Assembly: GCA_963834855.1 (NCBI GenBank)
Contig: CAWIDH010000007.1
Coordinates: 1-64,000 of the forward strand
DNA from: DATJKD01 sp963834855
Lineage (GTDB): Bacteria > Pseudomonadota > Gammaproteobacteria > Steroidobacterales > Steroidobacteraceae
Reading direction: 5' to 3'
DNA length: 64,000 nucleotides
Below, piece after piece: positions 16,981 through 26,041 of the stretch. Every line of letters starts with the position of its first letter. Position 1 is the stretch's first letter. The notes beneath the pieces are model-generated. The model saw only the letters and a list, made by a program, of their open reading frames with translations. It was not told where the DNA came from and searched no databases. A program made the translations under genes and the position numbers.

Positions 16981-17436
16981 ATGCAAGCACGTATGAAAAA
17001 CCCGGCAATGCTGGTTCCTGACGCCCTGAAGGCGCTGCAGGCGCTGCATTCGGCCACCGAGAAAGGAGGTGTGCCTTCGACGACGCTCGGGCTCGTCCAC
17101 CTGCGCGCCAGCCAGGTCAACGGCTGCGGTTTCTGCGTAGACATGGGTTCTCGGACCGCGCGGAAGGCAGGCGAGGCGAATGAACGTATTCTCGCGGTGT
17201 CGGCCTGGCGGGATACGCCTTATTTCACTGACGCCGAGCGCGCTGCGCTGGCCCTCGCCGAGGCCGTCACGCGCCTCAGCGACCGGACGGACCCGGTGCC
17301 GGACGAGGTCTGGGCCGAAGCCGCCCGGCACTATGACGAGCAGGCGCTGGCGGCGCTCGTACTCTCGATCGCCACGACCAACGCCTTCAACCGTATCAAC
17401 GTGTCAACCAGGCAGGTGGCGGGTAGCTGGGGCTGA
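16981..17436 (+). CDS. AhpD/carboxymuconolactone decarboxylase family protein
   Basis: A 151-residue protein of the AhpD-like fold with the redox pair CGFC in HLRASQVNGCGFCVDMGSRTARK, followed by the family histidine-free helix AGEANERILAVSAWRDTPYF. Members act as peroxidases or as disulfide reductants. The ATG at 16981 is preferred over one at 16957 because GGAGGA lies at the right distance before it. It is divergent from the SnoaL-tailed ECF gene; carboxymuconolactone decarboxylase-like proteins are the classical partners and targets of ECF41 factors, and a possible promoter of that kind is seen at 16839-16865. Confidence 0.9.
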   Translation: MQARMKNPAMLVPDALKALQALHSATEKGGVPSTTLGLVHLRASQVNGCGFCVDMGSRTARKAGEANERILAVSAWRDTPYFTDAERAALALAEAVTRLSDRTDPVPDEVWAEAARHYDEQALAALVLSIATTNAFNRINVSTRQVAGSWG

Positions 17437-17533
17437 GCGATACCGGGCAGGGCGCTCACCGCAACCACGTGCCAGTGGCTGCAACGACCTGCAATCAGTC
17501 GCCGACGCGTCCGCGTGTAGGAGTACATGTAGG

Positions 17534-19966
17534 ATGCTGCTCATGCCCACCGAAACGCGGGTCCCACAGTCCGTAACTCTGCTCGCCGGCGCGTACGCGC
17601 TCCTCGGCGGACTGATCTCCTTCGCAGGGTGGGTGCTCGGGGTTTCCCGGCTGGCAGATTGGAACGGCAGCGGCATCGTCATGAAGGCAAATACGGCGCT
17701 GGCCGCCTCGGCGGCGGGCGCTGCACTGCTGGTCGTTGCAGGATATCCCAGCGCCCGCGGGCTCATCCGGCCGCTGGCGCTCTTCGTCGCCGGGCTGGGT
17801 GGGCTGACCTTGTTTCAGCACATCACGGGCATATCGCTTGGCATCGACACCTTGCTGTTTGACGAGTCAGCGGGCGCGCTCGCAACGGCCGCCCCCGGGC
17901 GCATGGGTCCTCCGGCGGCCACGAGCTTCCTGCTGATTGGCACGGCGCTCATCCTCCTCACCCGCGGGCAGCGCGCGCGTGGGCTCGCGGTGGCACTCGC
18001 CCTGGTGACGTTTGGCATCGGGATGTTGTCCGTCACGGGGCATGCCTACGGGGCGGAAGCGATGTACACGCTGCCTCGGCTCACCGGCATCGCGGTGCAG
18101 ACTGCGACCATGATCGCAGCGCTCGCCGTCGGGTTGATCGCGGCGGTGCCGGAGCACGAGCCGCTCGTGACGCTGCGCGCGGACAGCAGCGCAGGATTGC
18201 TCGCGCGACGGCTGTTGCCTTTTGTTCTCCTGGTTCCGCTCTTGATCGGCTGGCTGCGCTTGCAAGGTCAGCGGATGGGCCTCTACGACACCGCTTTCGG
18301 TGCCGCCATGCGCACCGTGCTCGAAATCGTCCTCCTGGCGGCTCTCACATTCTGGAGTCTCCGGGCGATCCGATCGCGTGAAACCGAACGGGATCGCCTC
18401 GACGACGAATTGCGGGCGAGCGAGCGCCGCCTCACCGGAACGCTCGAGAGCATTTCCGACGGTCTCATGACCCTGGATCGCCACTGGCGATTTGCCTACG
18501 TGAATGCCGAAGCCGAGCGGCTCCTGGGCCGGCAGCGCGCGTCGCTCCTGGGGCAGGTCGTCTGGGAGCTCTTTCCGGAAATGGTCGGCACCCCGATAGA
18601 GCGGGGCTTCCGCAGGGCCGCGGTCGAACGGGTGACCCTGGAGCTCGACAGCACCAATCCCGTCACGGGGCACCACTTCTCCAATCGGATCTATCCTGCT
18701 TCTGATGGCGGTGTGGCGATCTACTTCCATGACATCACGCGACGCAAGCAGGTGGAGAACGCCCTGCGGGAAGCGGACCGGCGCAAGGACGAATTCCTCG
18801 CCACACTCGCTCACGAGTTGCGTAATCCGCTCGCCCCGATCCGCAATGCCGCCCGGTTACTGCTGCTCAACGGGTCGCCCGACCCTCAGCTCCGATGGGG
18901 CGCCGAGGTGATCCATCGGCAGGTGGATCACATGAGCCGTCTCCTCGATGACTTGCTCGACGTGTCGCGTATCTCCCGCAATCGCCTGGAGTTGCGCAAG
19001 GAATGGGTCGATCTCGCCACCGTGATCGCAAGCGCGCTCGAGACCAGCCGCCCCGTGATTGACGCGCATCGACACGAGCTGACCGTCGATGGGCCGCGCG
19101 AGACGACCTACGTCGATGCTGACCCGGTGCGGCTCGCCCAGGTTTTCTCGAACCTGGTCAACAATGCCGCGAAATACATGGAAGGCAGCGGCCACATCCG
19201 GATAACCACCGAGCGGCAGGGGAACGAGGCTGTCATATCGATCGGGGACGAGGGAATGGGAATGGCTCCCGACGTGCTGCCCCACATCTTCGAGATCTTC
19301 TGGCAGGCCTCGCCCGCCCTGGAGCGCTCGCACGGTGGGCTTGGCATCGGCCTGTCGCTCGCCCGGGGAATCGTCGAGCTTCATGGCGGTCGTATCGAGG
19401 CGCGCAGCAGCGGGCTGGGCCAGGGAAGCGAATTCATCGTCCGGCTGCCCCTGGTCGGCGATGCCGCGCAGGCGTTGAGCGTCCGCCCCGGGGAGCTCCT
19501 CGTGGCGGGCCGGAGTCGGCGCGTCATGATCGTCGACGATGTGAGGGACAATGCCGACACCCTCGCGGTGTTGCTCAGGACCCTCGGGCATGAAGTGCAT
19601 TCGGTTTACGACGCCGAGCAGGCGATCGAGGTCGCTGACAGGGTCCGACCCGATGCGGTTTTGCTCGACATCGGCATGCCCAGGCTCGACGGCTTCGAGG
19701 TGTGTCGGCAGTTGCGGCAACAACCCTGGGGCAAGACGCTTCTCATCGTCGCTGTCACGGGCTGGGGCCATGAAAGCGATCGCGCCCGCACCGAAGATGC
19801 CGGCTTCGATCATCATCTCATCAAGCCCGCCGACCTGAGGTCCCTCACGACGCTGCTCAACGCAGGCTCGCGAAGCGCTTCCCGTCGCACGCCGATCTGC
19901 AGCAACCAGCCGAGTATCGACTCGACCACCGGGTCTGCTGCCACGACGCCGCCGCGCTCGGCGTAG
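17534..19966 (+). CDS. Membrane hybrid sensor histidine kinase with PAS and receiver domains
   Basis: An 810-residue signalling protein. The first 290 residues hold several membrane segments (for example TLLAGAYALLGGLISFAGWVL and LLARRLLPFVLLVPLLIGWL). A PAS domain follows (LESISDGLMTLDRHWRFAYVN), then HisKA with the phosphorylated histidine in ATLAHELRNPLAPIRNA, HATPase (NLVNNAAKYMEG, DEGMGMAPD, HGGLGIGLSLARGIVE), and a receiver domain (VMIVDDVRDNADTLAVLL, VLLDIGMPRLDGFEV, VTGWG, IKPAD). The signal and partner are unknown. The last thirty or so residues are not part of the receiver fold: their DNA is the antisense of an alpha/beta hydrolase remnant, so the normal stop codon was probably lost at a rearrangement. 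Confidence 0.9.
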   Translation: MLLMPTETRVPQSVTLLAGAYALLGGLISFAGWVLGVSRLADWNGSGIVMKANTALAASAAGAALLVVAGYPSARGLIRPLALFVAGLGGLTLFQHITGISLGIDTLLFDESAGALATAAPGRMGPPAATSFLLIGTALILLTRGQRARGLAVALALVTFGIGMLSVTGHAYGAEAMYTLPRLTGIAVQTATMIAALAVGLIAAVPEHEPLVTLRADSSAGLLARRLLPFVLLVPLLIGWLRLQGQRMGLYDTAFGAAMRTVLEIVLLAALTFWSLRAIRSRETERDRLDDELRASERRLTGTLESISDGLMTLDRHWRFAYVNAEAERLLGRQRASLLGQVVWELFPEMVGTPIERGFRRAAVERVTLELDSTNPVTGHHFSNRIYPASDGGVAIYFHDITRRKQVENALREADRRKDEFLATLAHELRNPLAPIRNAARLLLLNGSPDPQLRWGAEVIHRQVDHMSRLLDDLLDVSRISRNRLELRKEWVDLATVIASALETSRPVIDAHRHELTVDGPRETTYVDADPVRLAQVFSNLVNNAAKYMEGSGHIRITTERQGNEAVISIGDEGMGMAPDVLPHIFEIFWQASPALERSHGGLGIGLSLARGIVELHGGRIEARSSGLGQGSEFIVRLPLVGDAAQALSVRPGELLVAGRSRRVMIVDDVRDNADTLAVLLRTLGHEVHSVYDAEQAIEVADRVRPDAVLLDIGMPRLDGFEVCRQLRQQPWGKTLLIVAVTGWGHESDRARTEDAGFDHHLIKPADLRSLTTLLNAGSRSASRRTPICSNQPSIDSTTGSAATTPPRSA

Positions 19967-20005
19967 CGTCATGGCGCGTCGAGTAACGCATGAAGTGATG
20001 TCCGC
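19890..20005 (-). pseudogene. 3-prime remnant of an alpha/beta hydrolase gene
   Basis: On the minus strand this stretch reads HHFMRYSTRHDA and, after a frame change, GGVVAADPVVESILGWLLQIG. The same words end the intact hydrolase at 21239 (HHFMRYATPRDAY, GGVVATDPVVEANLAWLAQIG). Only about forty codons of the copy remain, with at least one frame break. It overlaps the 3-prime end of the hybrid kinase gene on the other strand. A duplicated hydrolase that has been deleted apart from its end is the simplest reading. Confidence 0.75.
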
Positions 20006-20071
20006 CCCGTACACCTCCGAAGCCCAACTGCTGATGCAGGACCGGTTCGGATGCGTGCCTCGCGATGAGTA

Positions 20072-20335
20072 TTATTGCTTCGTCACAACGACGCGGCCTT
20101 TGGCGTCCACGAGAACGCGGTACTGGTTGCCGTCCTGGCATGAAGCGACGTAATCGTTCTCGCCTTTCTGGGTGACACTCACGACCTGCCCGCAGGGCAA
20201 GCCCTGTAGTGCGATGACGGCCGTCAGGTCCTTGGCGACCGGAACGCCGCTGGCGGCGTCATCTGCGGCGAGCGACGGCCCGACGTACAGCGTCGTTGCA
20301 ACGATCAGCGCGAGGCTCATTACACGTCCGGTCAC
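20072..20335 (-). CDS. Small exported protein of unknown function
   Basis: An 87-residue protein with a clear signal peptide (MSLALIVATTLYVGPSLAADD) and a short mature domain that contains LPCGQVVSVTQKGENDYVASC and QYRVLVDAKGRVVV. The two cysteines could form a disulfide. The mature part looks like a small beta-sheet domain; I do not recognise the family. Its start overlaps the stop of the lipoprotein gene by 4 bp (ATGA), so the two proteins are coupled and probably act together at the envelope. Confidence 0.75.
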   Translation of the reverse strand: MTGRVMSLALIVATTLYVGPSLAADDAASGVPVAKDLTAVIALQGLPCGQVVSVTQKGENDYVASCQDGNQYRVLVDAKGRVVVTKQ

Positions 20336-21120
20336 GGCGTTGCTCCTGCCATCAGATTGGCTTCGGTAAATTTCTGTGGATTCGAGAGGATGCCCCAGAT
20401 CGCCGCACGTGACCGGACAATGTCGCGGGCGAGCGGCGGGTCGCTGTCCTGCAGGAGCGAAAGCACCTTGAGGAGCAGCAAGTCATAGGACTGGCGCAAT
20501 TCGGCGAGCGTCGTCTTGGCCTGCCGCTTGTGGTACGCGCGGAATTGACCCAGCAGGTCGTCGACCTGGTTCTTGAGCGAAATCTTCGTGAACACGCCGA
20601 TTGCCTTCGTTTCACGGAGCCGCGTCTCGAGGGACGCCAGATCGAGCGACGGTGCCGGCGGCTTGTCCGGAACGGGAGCGGCAGCTGGCTTCGCAATGGA
20701 CGGGGCGGGCGCAGTCACCACGGCGGTGGACGGTTTGGCCGCGGCCGCTTGCGGTGCCGGCGGCTGGGTGACAGCGACGTTCGGCGCTGGGACTCGTGGC
20801 ACAACCGTGGGAGCCGCGGGACGCACCGGCTCGACGACGACCGGTGCCGGCGGCAAAGATGCGGTAGCCGGCTCGGTCTCGGCCGGCTCGGCCTCGTCCG
20901 GTTGGGCGGGAGCGACGTCGGCCTTTGCACCGTCGGTCGGTGCTGGCTGTGTCGCAACCCCGCTGGGCGGCTCAGCGACGGGAATCGGTGCGGTCTGCGA
21001 TTCAGCCTGAGGGGGCGCCTGCGGCGGCACGCGTTCCACGCCGGCGCAACTCGCAGCCACAAGGCAGTACAGGACCCCGACCACGCGCACTATGTGGCTT
21101 ACCGCCGAGCTGTCGTTCAA
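20332..21120 (-). CDS. Proline/alanine-rich lipoprotein of unknown function
   Basis: A 262-residue envelope protein. The N terminus has a signal peptide with a lipobox-like LVAASCAG, then about 130 residues rich in proline, alanine and glutamate without predicted structure, then a helical C-terminal domain (SLETRLRETKAIGVFTKISL, QVDDLLGQFRAYHKRQAKTT, LLLKVLSLLQDSDPPLARDI). The low-complexity part would act as a spacer across the periplasm, and the C-terminal domain as the working part; no function is known to me. It is coupled by a 4-bp overlap to the small exported protein that follows. Confidence 0.8.
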   Translation of the reverse strand: MNDSSAVSHIVRVVGVLYCLVAASCAGVERVPPQAPPQAESQTAPIPVAEPPSGVATQPAPTDGAKADVAPAQPDEAEPAETEPATASLPPAPVVVEPVRPAAPTVVPRVPAPNVAVTQPPAPQAAAAKPSTAVVTAPAPSIAKPAAAPVPDKPPAPSLDLASLETRLRETKAIGVFTKISLKNQVDDLLGQFRAYHKRQAKTTLAELRQSYDLLLLKVLSLLQDSDPPLARDIVRSRAAIWGILSNPQKFTEANLMAGATP

Positions 21121-21238
21121 CTACCCTCCCGGTCGCCGGGCTTCGGATCATACAAACTTGAGACCCGCCCGGACGCCGGAAGTTTACGACGAAAACGAAT
21201 CACCAGATTTTCGTCGGCACCATCACTCGATCCCGCCA

Positions 21239-22354
21239 TTAAGACCGCATGCCGATCTGCGCAAGCCAGGCGAGATTTGCCTCGACGACCGGATCCGTAG
21301 CGACGACTCCACCACTTTCCCTGTACGCGTCTCGAGGCGTCGCATAACGCATGAAGTGGTGATCGAGGCCAGGCACCACGCGCAGGGTCGCGGTGCCCGG
21401 GCGCTTGCGGTTGACGATATCGGCGATCAACGCCGCGGCGTCGCGGCTCTCGAACCAGTCGAATTCTCCGTACACCACGAGCACTGGACTCTCCACGCGT
21501 GCCCAGGCGCCGGCCCAGTTCTGTCGCTGGGCCTGCTGGTGGAACGCCACCGGGCGCCCGTAGTGCGTGTCACCACTCGTGCCGACGAGACGCGACCAGA
21601 CTTTCCCCAGCTCCGGATCGCTGCTCGCGATGGCCGCAGGCGACTGTCCCTGCAGCAGATAGCGCGTGAAGAATTCCGCACGCGCGCTGACCTCGGTGGC
21701 TAGCGACGCGGGATCGGCATCACCGAGCTCGAGTGCGTTGCGCTCGAACCGCAGCATCCGCTCGTACCACGTCGTCGCCCCGCCGCCCCAGACCACGACG
21801 CCGGCCACGTCCTGATCGGCCGCGATCAGCGGCGCCATGTTCGAACCCATGCTGGCGCCGAAGATCACTACGCGGCGTGGGTCGACATCCGGGCGCGCCA
21901 GCAGCTGCCGCAACGCCAGTCGGTGGTGGGCGAGCTCAGTCTCGTAGTCGAGCGCCGAGCACGCCGGCCCCTGGCTGTCGCCGACACCGGCCTTGTCGAT
22001 CCGTTGCCAGAGCATGCCCGAATGCGTGATCAGCTCCCGCAGCATGGTCGACCAGCCGTCGCGGGCGTCGGGCTTGAGCTCGATCGAGTCGCAGGACAGC
22101 CATTGCACGAACAGCACCGCGGGCAACCGCCCGGTGGCGCCCGTCGGGCGCGTGACGATGGTGCGCAGCCGTGCGCCGTCGGCCGTTCGAAGCACGCCGT
22201 ATTCGGTATCGATGCCCGGCAGCGACTCGAGCGGCCGATTGCCTACCCTCGGCAGGTCGCCGAGCATTCGTGTCGCACAGTCGACCGGCGGCGGTGCCGA
22301 CACGAGCAGGATCAGCAGCAAGGCACCGAGGGTCAGGCGGGCAGGGAGTGTCAC
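21239..22354 (-). CDS. Exported alpha/beta hydrolase
   Basis: A 371-residue serine hydrolase with a signal peptide (LTLGALLLILLVSAPPPVDCA). The nucleophile elbow is in VVIFGASMGSNMAPL (GASMG), the acid is probably the aspartate in YGEFDWFESRDAA, and the histidine is in VVPGLDHHFMRYA. The N-terminal part (RLPAVLFVQWLSCDSIELKPD) is that of the prolyl-oligopeptidase-like/DUF1749 group of secreted hydrolases. GTG at 22354 is taken as the start; another GTG five codons upstream is possible. The substrate is unknown. A decayed second copy of the 3-prime end lies at 19890-20005. Confidence 0.85.
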   Translation of the reverse strand: MTLPARLTLGALLLILLVSAPPPVDCATRMLGDLPRVGNRPLESLPGIDTEYGVLRTADGARLRTIVTRPTGATGRLPAVLFVQWLSCDSIELKPDARDGWSTMLRELITHSGMLWQRIDKAGVGDSQGPACSALDYETELAHHRLALRQLLARPDVDPRRVVIFGASMGSNMAPLIAADQDVAGVVVWGGGATTWYERMLRFERNALELGDADPASLATEVSARAEFFTRYLLQGQSPAAIASSDPELGKVWSRLVGTSGDTHYGRPVAFHQQAQRQNWAGAWARVESPVLVVYGEFDWFESRDAAALIADIVNRKRPGTATLRVVPGLDHHFMRYATPRDAYRESGGVVATDPVVEANLAWLAQIGMRS

Positions 22355-22490
22355 GGATGGTGTCCTCACCGGTGATCGGATGCCAGCGGCCGTAAATCGG
22401 CCAGGGCAAGGGCTCACCGTACGGGGCAGGGAGGCGGGAAGCTCGCCGAATCCGGACGGATGCTGCGCCGATTCCGAAAGCGACGACGGA

Positions 22491-23602
22491 TCAGCGCGGC
22501 GAGGGCTGCGTCCGCACGCCCGGCTGGGTCTCCTGCACCGACGCTTCGGTGGTGTCGCGCCGGTATTCGCTGGGCGTGACGCCGAATCGCTCGCGGAAGG
22601 CGCGGTTGAAGGGACCGATCGATCCGTAGCCGACCTCGAGCGCAATCGTGAGAACGGGAATGCGGCGCGCGGCGGGGTCGCGCAACCGCACGGCCGCCTC
22701 GCGCAGCCGATGGGTGTGCAGGAAGTCGTTGAAGTTGCGAAACCCGAGCGCACGGTTGATCACCCGGCGCAGGACGTGCTCCTGGGTGCCGAGCAGCTCG
22801 GCAAGTGCGGCGATGGTGAGTCCCTCGCGCGCGTACAGCCGCTCGGACGCGAAACGGCGCGTGAGCCGGTCGAGGACGCTGCGCTCCTGGTGGCTCAGCG
22901 CATCCGTGGCGGGCGACGGCCGTTCGCCGAGATCGAGCCAGTTGACGACGCGGATCCGCAGGAAGCTCAGCAACGCCAGGCCCGCGAGCAGATCGATGAT
23001 CGCGAGGTTTGCCAGCACGAGCGGTGCCGGCGTGTATCGGCCGGCGAAATAGGCCCAGGCCTGCACGACCACGACCACCGCGAGATACGCCGATGCGACG
23101 GGCACGAACCACGTGCGAATCCGGCGGCGGCGCTCATCAAGGTCGGCGCGCTCACCTGCGCGCACCGCGAGCGGCCCGAGGGCGACGAACGCAAGCGACG
23201 CCACGCCGAATCCGACACCCACGGCGCGCACGAATTCCGGTCGATGCTCCGAACGACGGCGGCTGCGCCAGCGCCTGGTACAGGACGCCGGCGAGCGCCA
23301 TTGTGGCCAGGGACAATACGTGTGTGCGCCTGAGCCTGAAGCCGTCGCCGAAGAGCGCGGCACAGGAGAGCCAGAACCAGACCGGGTGCGTCGCGCAGAT
23401 CGCCGTCAGCGGATAGACAAGGACGCCGAGCATCCGCGCGGCTCCCGGCATGGAGGTCAGCATGAACGCGCCGACGGAGAGGCACAGTGCCGCACCGATG
23501 CGCGCGGTTTGATCGCGCCGTCGCGAACGCAGCAGGATGGTGGCGAGCAGGACGAGCTCGCAGCACTCCGAGCCCGCGCAGGATCACCTCGAACGTGGAC
23601 AT
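22491..23602 (-). pseudogene. AraC-family regulator with membrane N terminus, two frame breaks
   Basis: The C-terminal part is an intact AraC/XylS DNA-binding domain: LTIAALAELLGTQEHVLRRVINRALG, then IPVLTIALEVGYGSIGPFNRAFRERFGVTPSEYR. Before it lie hydrophobic segments (VASAYLAVVVVVQAWAYFAG, LANLAIIDLLAGLALLSFL), so this is the type of regulator whose sensor half sits in the membrane. The membrane part is split: it starts at 23602 (MSTFEVILRGLGV), changes frame near 23560, reads LVLLATILLRSRRRDQTARI and LCLSVGAFMLTSMPGAARML, then changes frame again near 23245. Its start is only 18 bp from that of the divergent exonuclease gene. Confidence 0.75.
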
Positions 23603-23620
23603 GGGGGTATTTTACGCGCG

Positions 23621-24394
23621 ATGAAGATCGCCACCTTCAATGTCAATGGCATCAACAGCCGTCTGCCGGCGCTTCTGAAGTGGCTGGCCAGGGAGAGCCC
23701 TGACGTCGTCTGCCTGCAGGAGCTGAAAGCCGCCGACGCGGGGTTTCCCAGCATCCCGATACGCGCGGCGGGGTATGGCGCCGTCTGGCACGGCCAGCAG
23801 TCCTGGAATGGCGTCGCCATCCTGCAGAAAGGCGGTGAGCCCCGGGAGACGACGAGGGGATTGCCTGGCGATCCCGCCGATCTGCACAGCCGCTACATCG
23901 AAGCGGAGGTCAACGGAATCGTCGTCGGGTGCCTGTATCTGCCGAACGGCAATCCTCAGCCCGGCCCCAAGTTCGATTACAAGCTCGCATGGTTCGAGCG
24001 CCTCAACACGCACGCGAGCCAACTGTTGAAGCTTCGTCAGCCGGTGATCCTGGCCGGCGATTACAACGTGGTGCCGACGGACTTCGACATCTACGATCCC
24101 AAATCATGGCGCAAGGACGCGCTGTTGCAGCCGCAGAGCAGGGAAGCCTACCAGCGGTTGCTGGCACAAGGTTGGACGGACGCAATCCGTGCGCGGCATC
24201 CGGATGAGCGCATCTATACGTTCTGGGATTACTTCCGCGATCACTGGGCGCGCAACGCGGGTCTTCGCATCGATCACCTGCTCTTGAGCGAGGAGCTCGC
24301 TCCGCGGCTCGTCGATGCGAACGTGGACCGATGGGTGCGGGGCGAGGCGAAACCGAGCGATCATGCGCCCACGTGGGTGGAACTGGCGGAGTGA
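23621..24394 (+). CDS. xthA: Exodeoxyribonuclease III (AP endonuclease)
   Basis: It cuts DNA 5-prime to abasic sites in base excision repair and removes 3-prime blocking groups. The 257-residue protein has the family motifs: MKIATFNVNGINSRL at the N terminus, DVVCLQELKA (metal-binding glutamate), WNGVAIL, VILAGDYNVVPTDFDIYD (catalytic aspartate and asparagine), GLRIDHLLLSEELA and the terminal KPSDHAPTWVEL with the catalytic histidine. The ATG at 23621 gives the exact family start. It is divergent from the AraC-type regulator with 18 bp between start codons, so promoters must overlap the neighbouring coding sequence. A hairpin follows the stop. Confidence 0.95.
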   Translation: MKIATFNVNGINSRLPALLKWLARESPDVVCLQELKAADAGFPSIPIRAAGYGAVWHGQQSWNGVAILQKGGEPRETTRGLPGDPADLHSRYIEAEVNGIVVGCLYLPNGNPQPGPKFDYKLAWFERLNTHASQLLKLRQPVILAGDYNVVPTDFDIYDPKSWRKDALLQPQSREAYQRLLAQGWTDAIRARHPDERIYTFWDYFRDHWARNAGLRIDHLLLSEELAPRLVDANVDRWVRGEAKPSDHAPTWVELAE

Positions 24395-24408
24395 ACTCAT
24401 GAAATGCA

Positions 24409-24432
24409 ACGGGGCCGCTTGCGCGACCCCGT
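24409..24432 (+). terminator. Hairpin downstream of xthA
   Basis: ACGGGG-C-CGC (24409-24418) pairs with GCG-A-CCCCGT (24423-24432), ten bases with one mismatch, 15 bp after the xthA stop. There is no T run right after it. A second small inverted repeat, TCTTATC-GAATA-GATAAGA (24445-24463), follows. The remaining bases up to 24612 hold nothing I recognise. Confidence 0.5.
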
Positions 24433-24612
24433 CAGTGGATTTGCTCTTATCGAATAGATAAGACTTCCATCCACGGCTCGAACGGTACGCCGAAAGCCGG
24501 CTGCCCGTAATACATGATCGTCCTATCGTAATGTCGGATATTTCCGATGCCCGCCGCGGAGCCGCCTCCCTCGTACGTCACCGCGCGCCTGCCGCCGCCT
24601 TGCGCATTGCGG

Positions 24613-25938
24613 CTAACGGGCCGGTGCCGGTCCGCGTTCGGCCGCTGCAATCGCGCCGAGCAACCAGGCACCAAGGATCGTGCCGGCCACCACGACACCC
24701 CGCACACCGATGCCGCCTTCCGCCGCAATGCCACCCAGCGTCAGGTAAGCGATACCGGCGCTGACGAGCGCAGCGCCGATCAGGATGCGCGGCGTCGACG
24801 GCCGAAAGCCGGCGGGCGGTGGCGAGGCGCGCTCGAACCGCCCGACGAGCGGCAGCAGCAGCACCATGCCGGCGGCCAGCGCCGCCAGCCACGGAATTCG
24901 CGCGAGCCACCAGCTCTGGCTTCCCGGCACGAAATGCAGGCCGATGCCGCCGGCAAGCTTTGCGAGGCCGACGAGCAGCGTGAGCACGGTCAGGTGCCAG
25001 AGATACACGGTCATGATCGTGCCGTTGACGAGCACCGTGGCGGCCCACGCGCGCGAGCGGTCGAGCACCCGGCGCATGGGCCGTTCGAGCGCGAGCACCA
25101 GGCCGGTCTGCGCGGCGCCGAGCGCAAGCAGCAGCACATCGGGCGGGAGCGTATTGGACACTTCCTCGCCGGGAACGCCGACCATGCTGATGGGATACGG
25201 GCCGTAGCGGGTCAGCGCGATCCAGGCGAGCACGCCGCCCGCGAGCCAGGGCAGGGCGTGGCGCGGGCCGGCCAGGCGCCCGTCGCGCCACAGGTAGCCG
25301 AGCTGGTGCATCGCGACCCAGACGAAGAGATAGTTGACCCAGCCGACGGCCGGGCGGTGCCCGTCGTGAAAGCGCAGCACGTCGACGCAGACGGCCAGCA
25401 CGACCAGCGCCCAGTAGGACCAGATCCCGTAGCGTTTCCACGCCGCGCGCGTGATCGGCACGACCAGCACGACGAGCAGGTACACGGCGAGAAACCACAT
25501 CGGCACGAGGGCCAGGATCGAGGCCTGGCGGATGATGTCGTAGCTCACGCCGAAGAGACGAAACACGAATGCCATCGCCGCCCAGGTGAGGATCAACGGC
25601 ACGATCGGGCCGATCAGCCGTCGCGCGCGCCCTGCGATCCAGGTACCGTACGGCGTGCCCGCGCGCTGCGCGGCGTCCCACGACGCGGCGTTCGAGTAGC
25701 CGCCCACCAGGAAGAACACCGGCATGACCTGGAACAGCAGCGTCAGCCACTGCGTCCAGGGCTGCGCGGCGAGCATGTGATCGAGCCGGAGCTGGCCGTC
25801 GTCGATCCACGGCGCGGCGATGATCCAGTGGCCGAGCACGACAGCGCCGATGGACACGGCGCGCAGGAAATCGACGTAGCGGTTGCGCGAAGGCGGCGTC
25901 TGCGCCGCTGCATCCAGTGCACGAGTCCAGGCTGACAC
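24613..25938 (-). CDS. Membrane acyltransferase family 3 protein (OafA/NodX-like)
   Basis: A 441-residue integral membrane protein with about ten hydrophobic segments. The start of the acyltransferase 3 domain is SRNRYVDFLRAVSIGAVVLGHW, with the conserved R/D and H residues, and later VMPVFFLVGGYSNAASW and MTVYLWHLTVLTLLVGLA are typical of the family. Such proteins transfer acetyl or succinyl groups to sugars or lipids at the membrane. GTG at 25938 is chosen since GGGGAGGA stands before it and the extra upstream residues look untranslated. It is not clearly in an operon, and the acceptor is unknown. Confidence 0.88.
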   Translation of the reverse strand: MSAWTRALDAAAQTPPSRNRYVDFLRAVSIGAVVLGHWIIAAPWIDDGQLRLDHMLAAQPWTQWLTLLFQVMPVFFLVGGYSNAASWDAAQRAGTPYGTWIAGRARRLIGPIVPLILTWAAMAFVFRLFGVSYDIIRQASILALVPMWFLAVYLLVVLVVPITRAAWKRYGIWSYWALVVLAVCVDVLRFHDGHRPAVGWVNYLFVWVAMHQLGYLWRDGRLAGPRHALPWLAGGVLAWIALTRYGPYPISMVGVPGEEVSNTLPPDVLLLALGAAQTGLVLALERPMRRVLDRSRAWAATVLVNGTIMTVYLWHLTVLTLLVGLAKLAGGIGLHFVPGSQSWWLARIPWLAALAAGMVLLLPLVGRFERASPPPAGFRPSTPRILIGAALVSAGIAYLTLGGIAAEGGIGVRGVVVAGTILGAWLLGAIAAAERGPAPAR

Positions 25939-26041
25939 GTGTCCTCCCCTAAGCCCCGGGCGAGTCTCACGGACCGACGGGCTGCGGTCAAGCAACTCCC
26001 GCGGTGTCGCGCACGGGCGGATCGGCAGATAATCCCGCCCG

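Noticed and set aside
24447..24734. A minus-strand frame with a natural-looking end (MYYGQPAFGVPFEPWMEV)
   Set aside because: Its upstream half overlaps the acyltransferase gene in another frame, and there is no start with a ribosome site near the natural-looking part. The sequence is too short to claim a gene.
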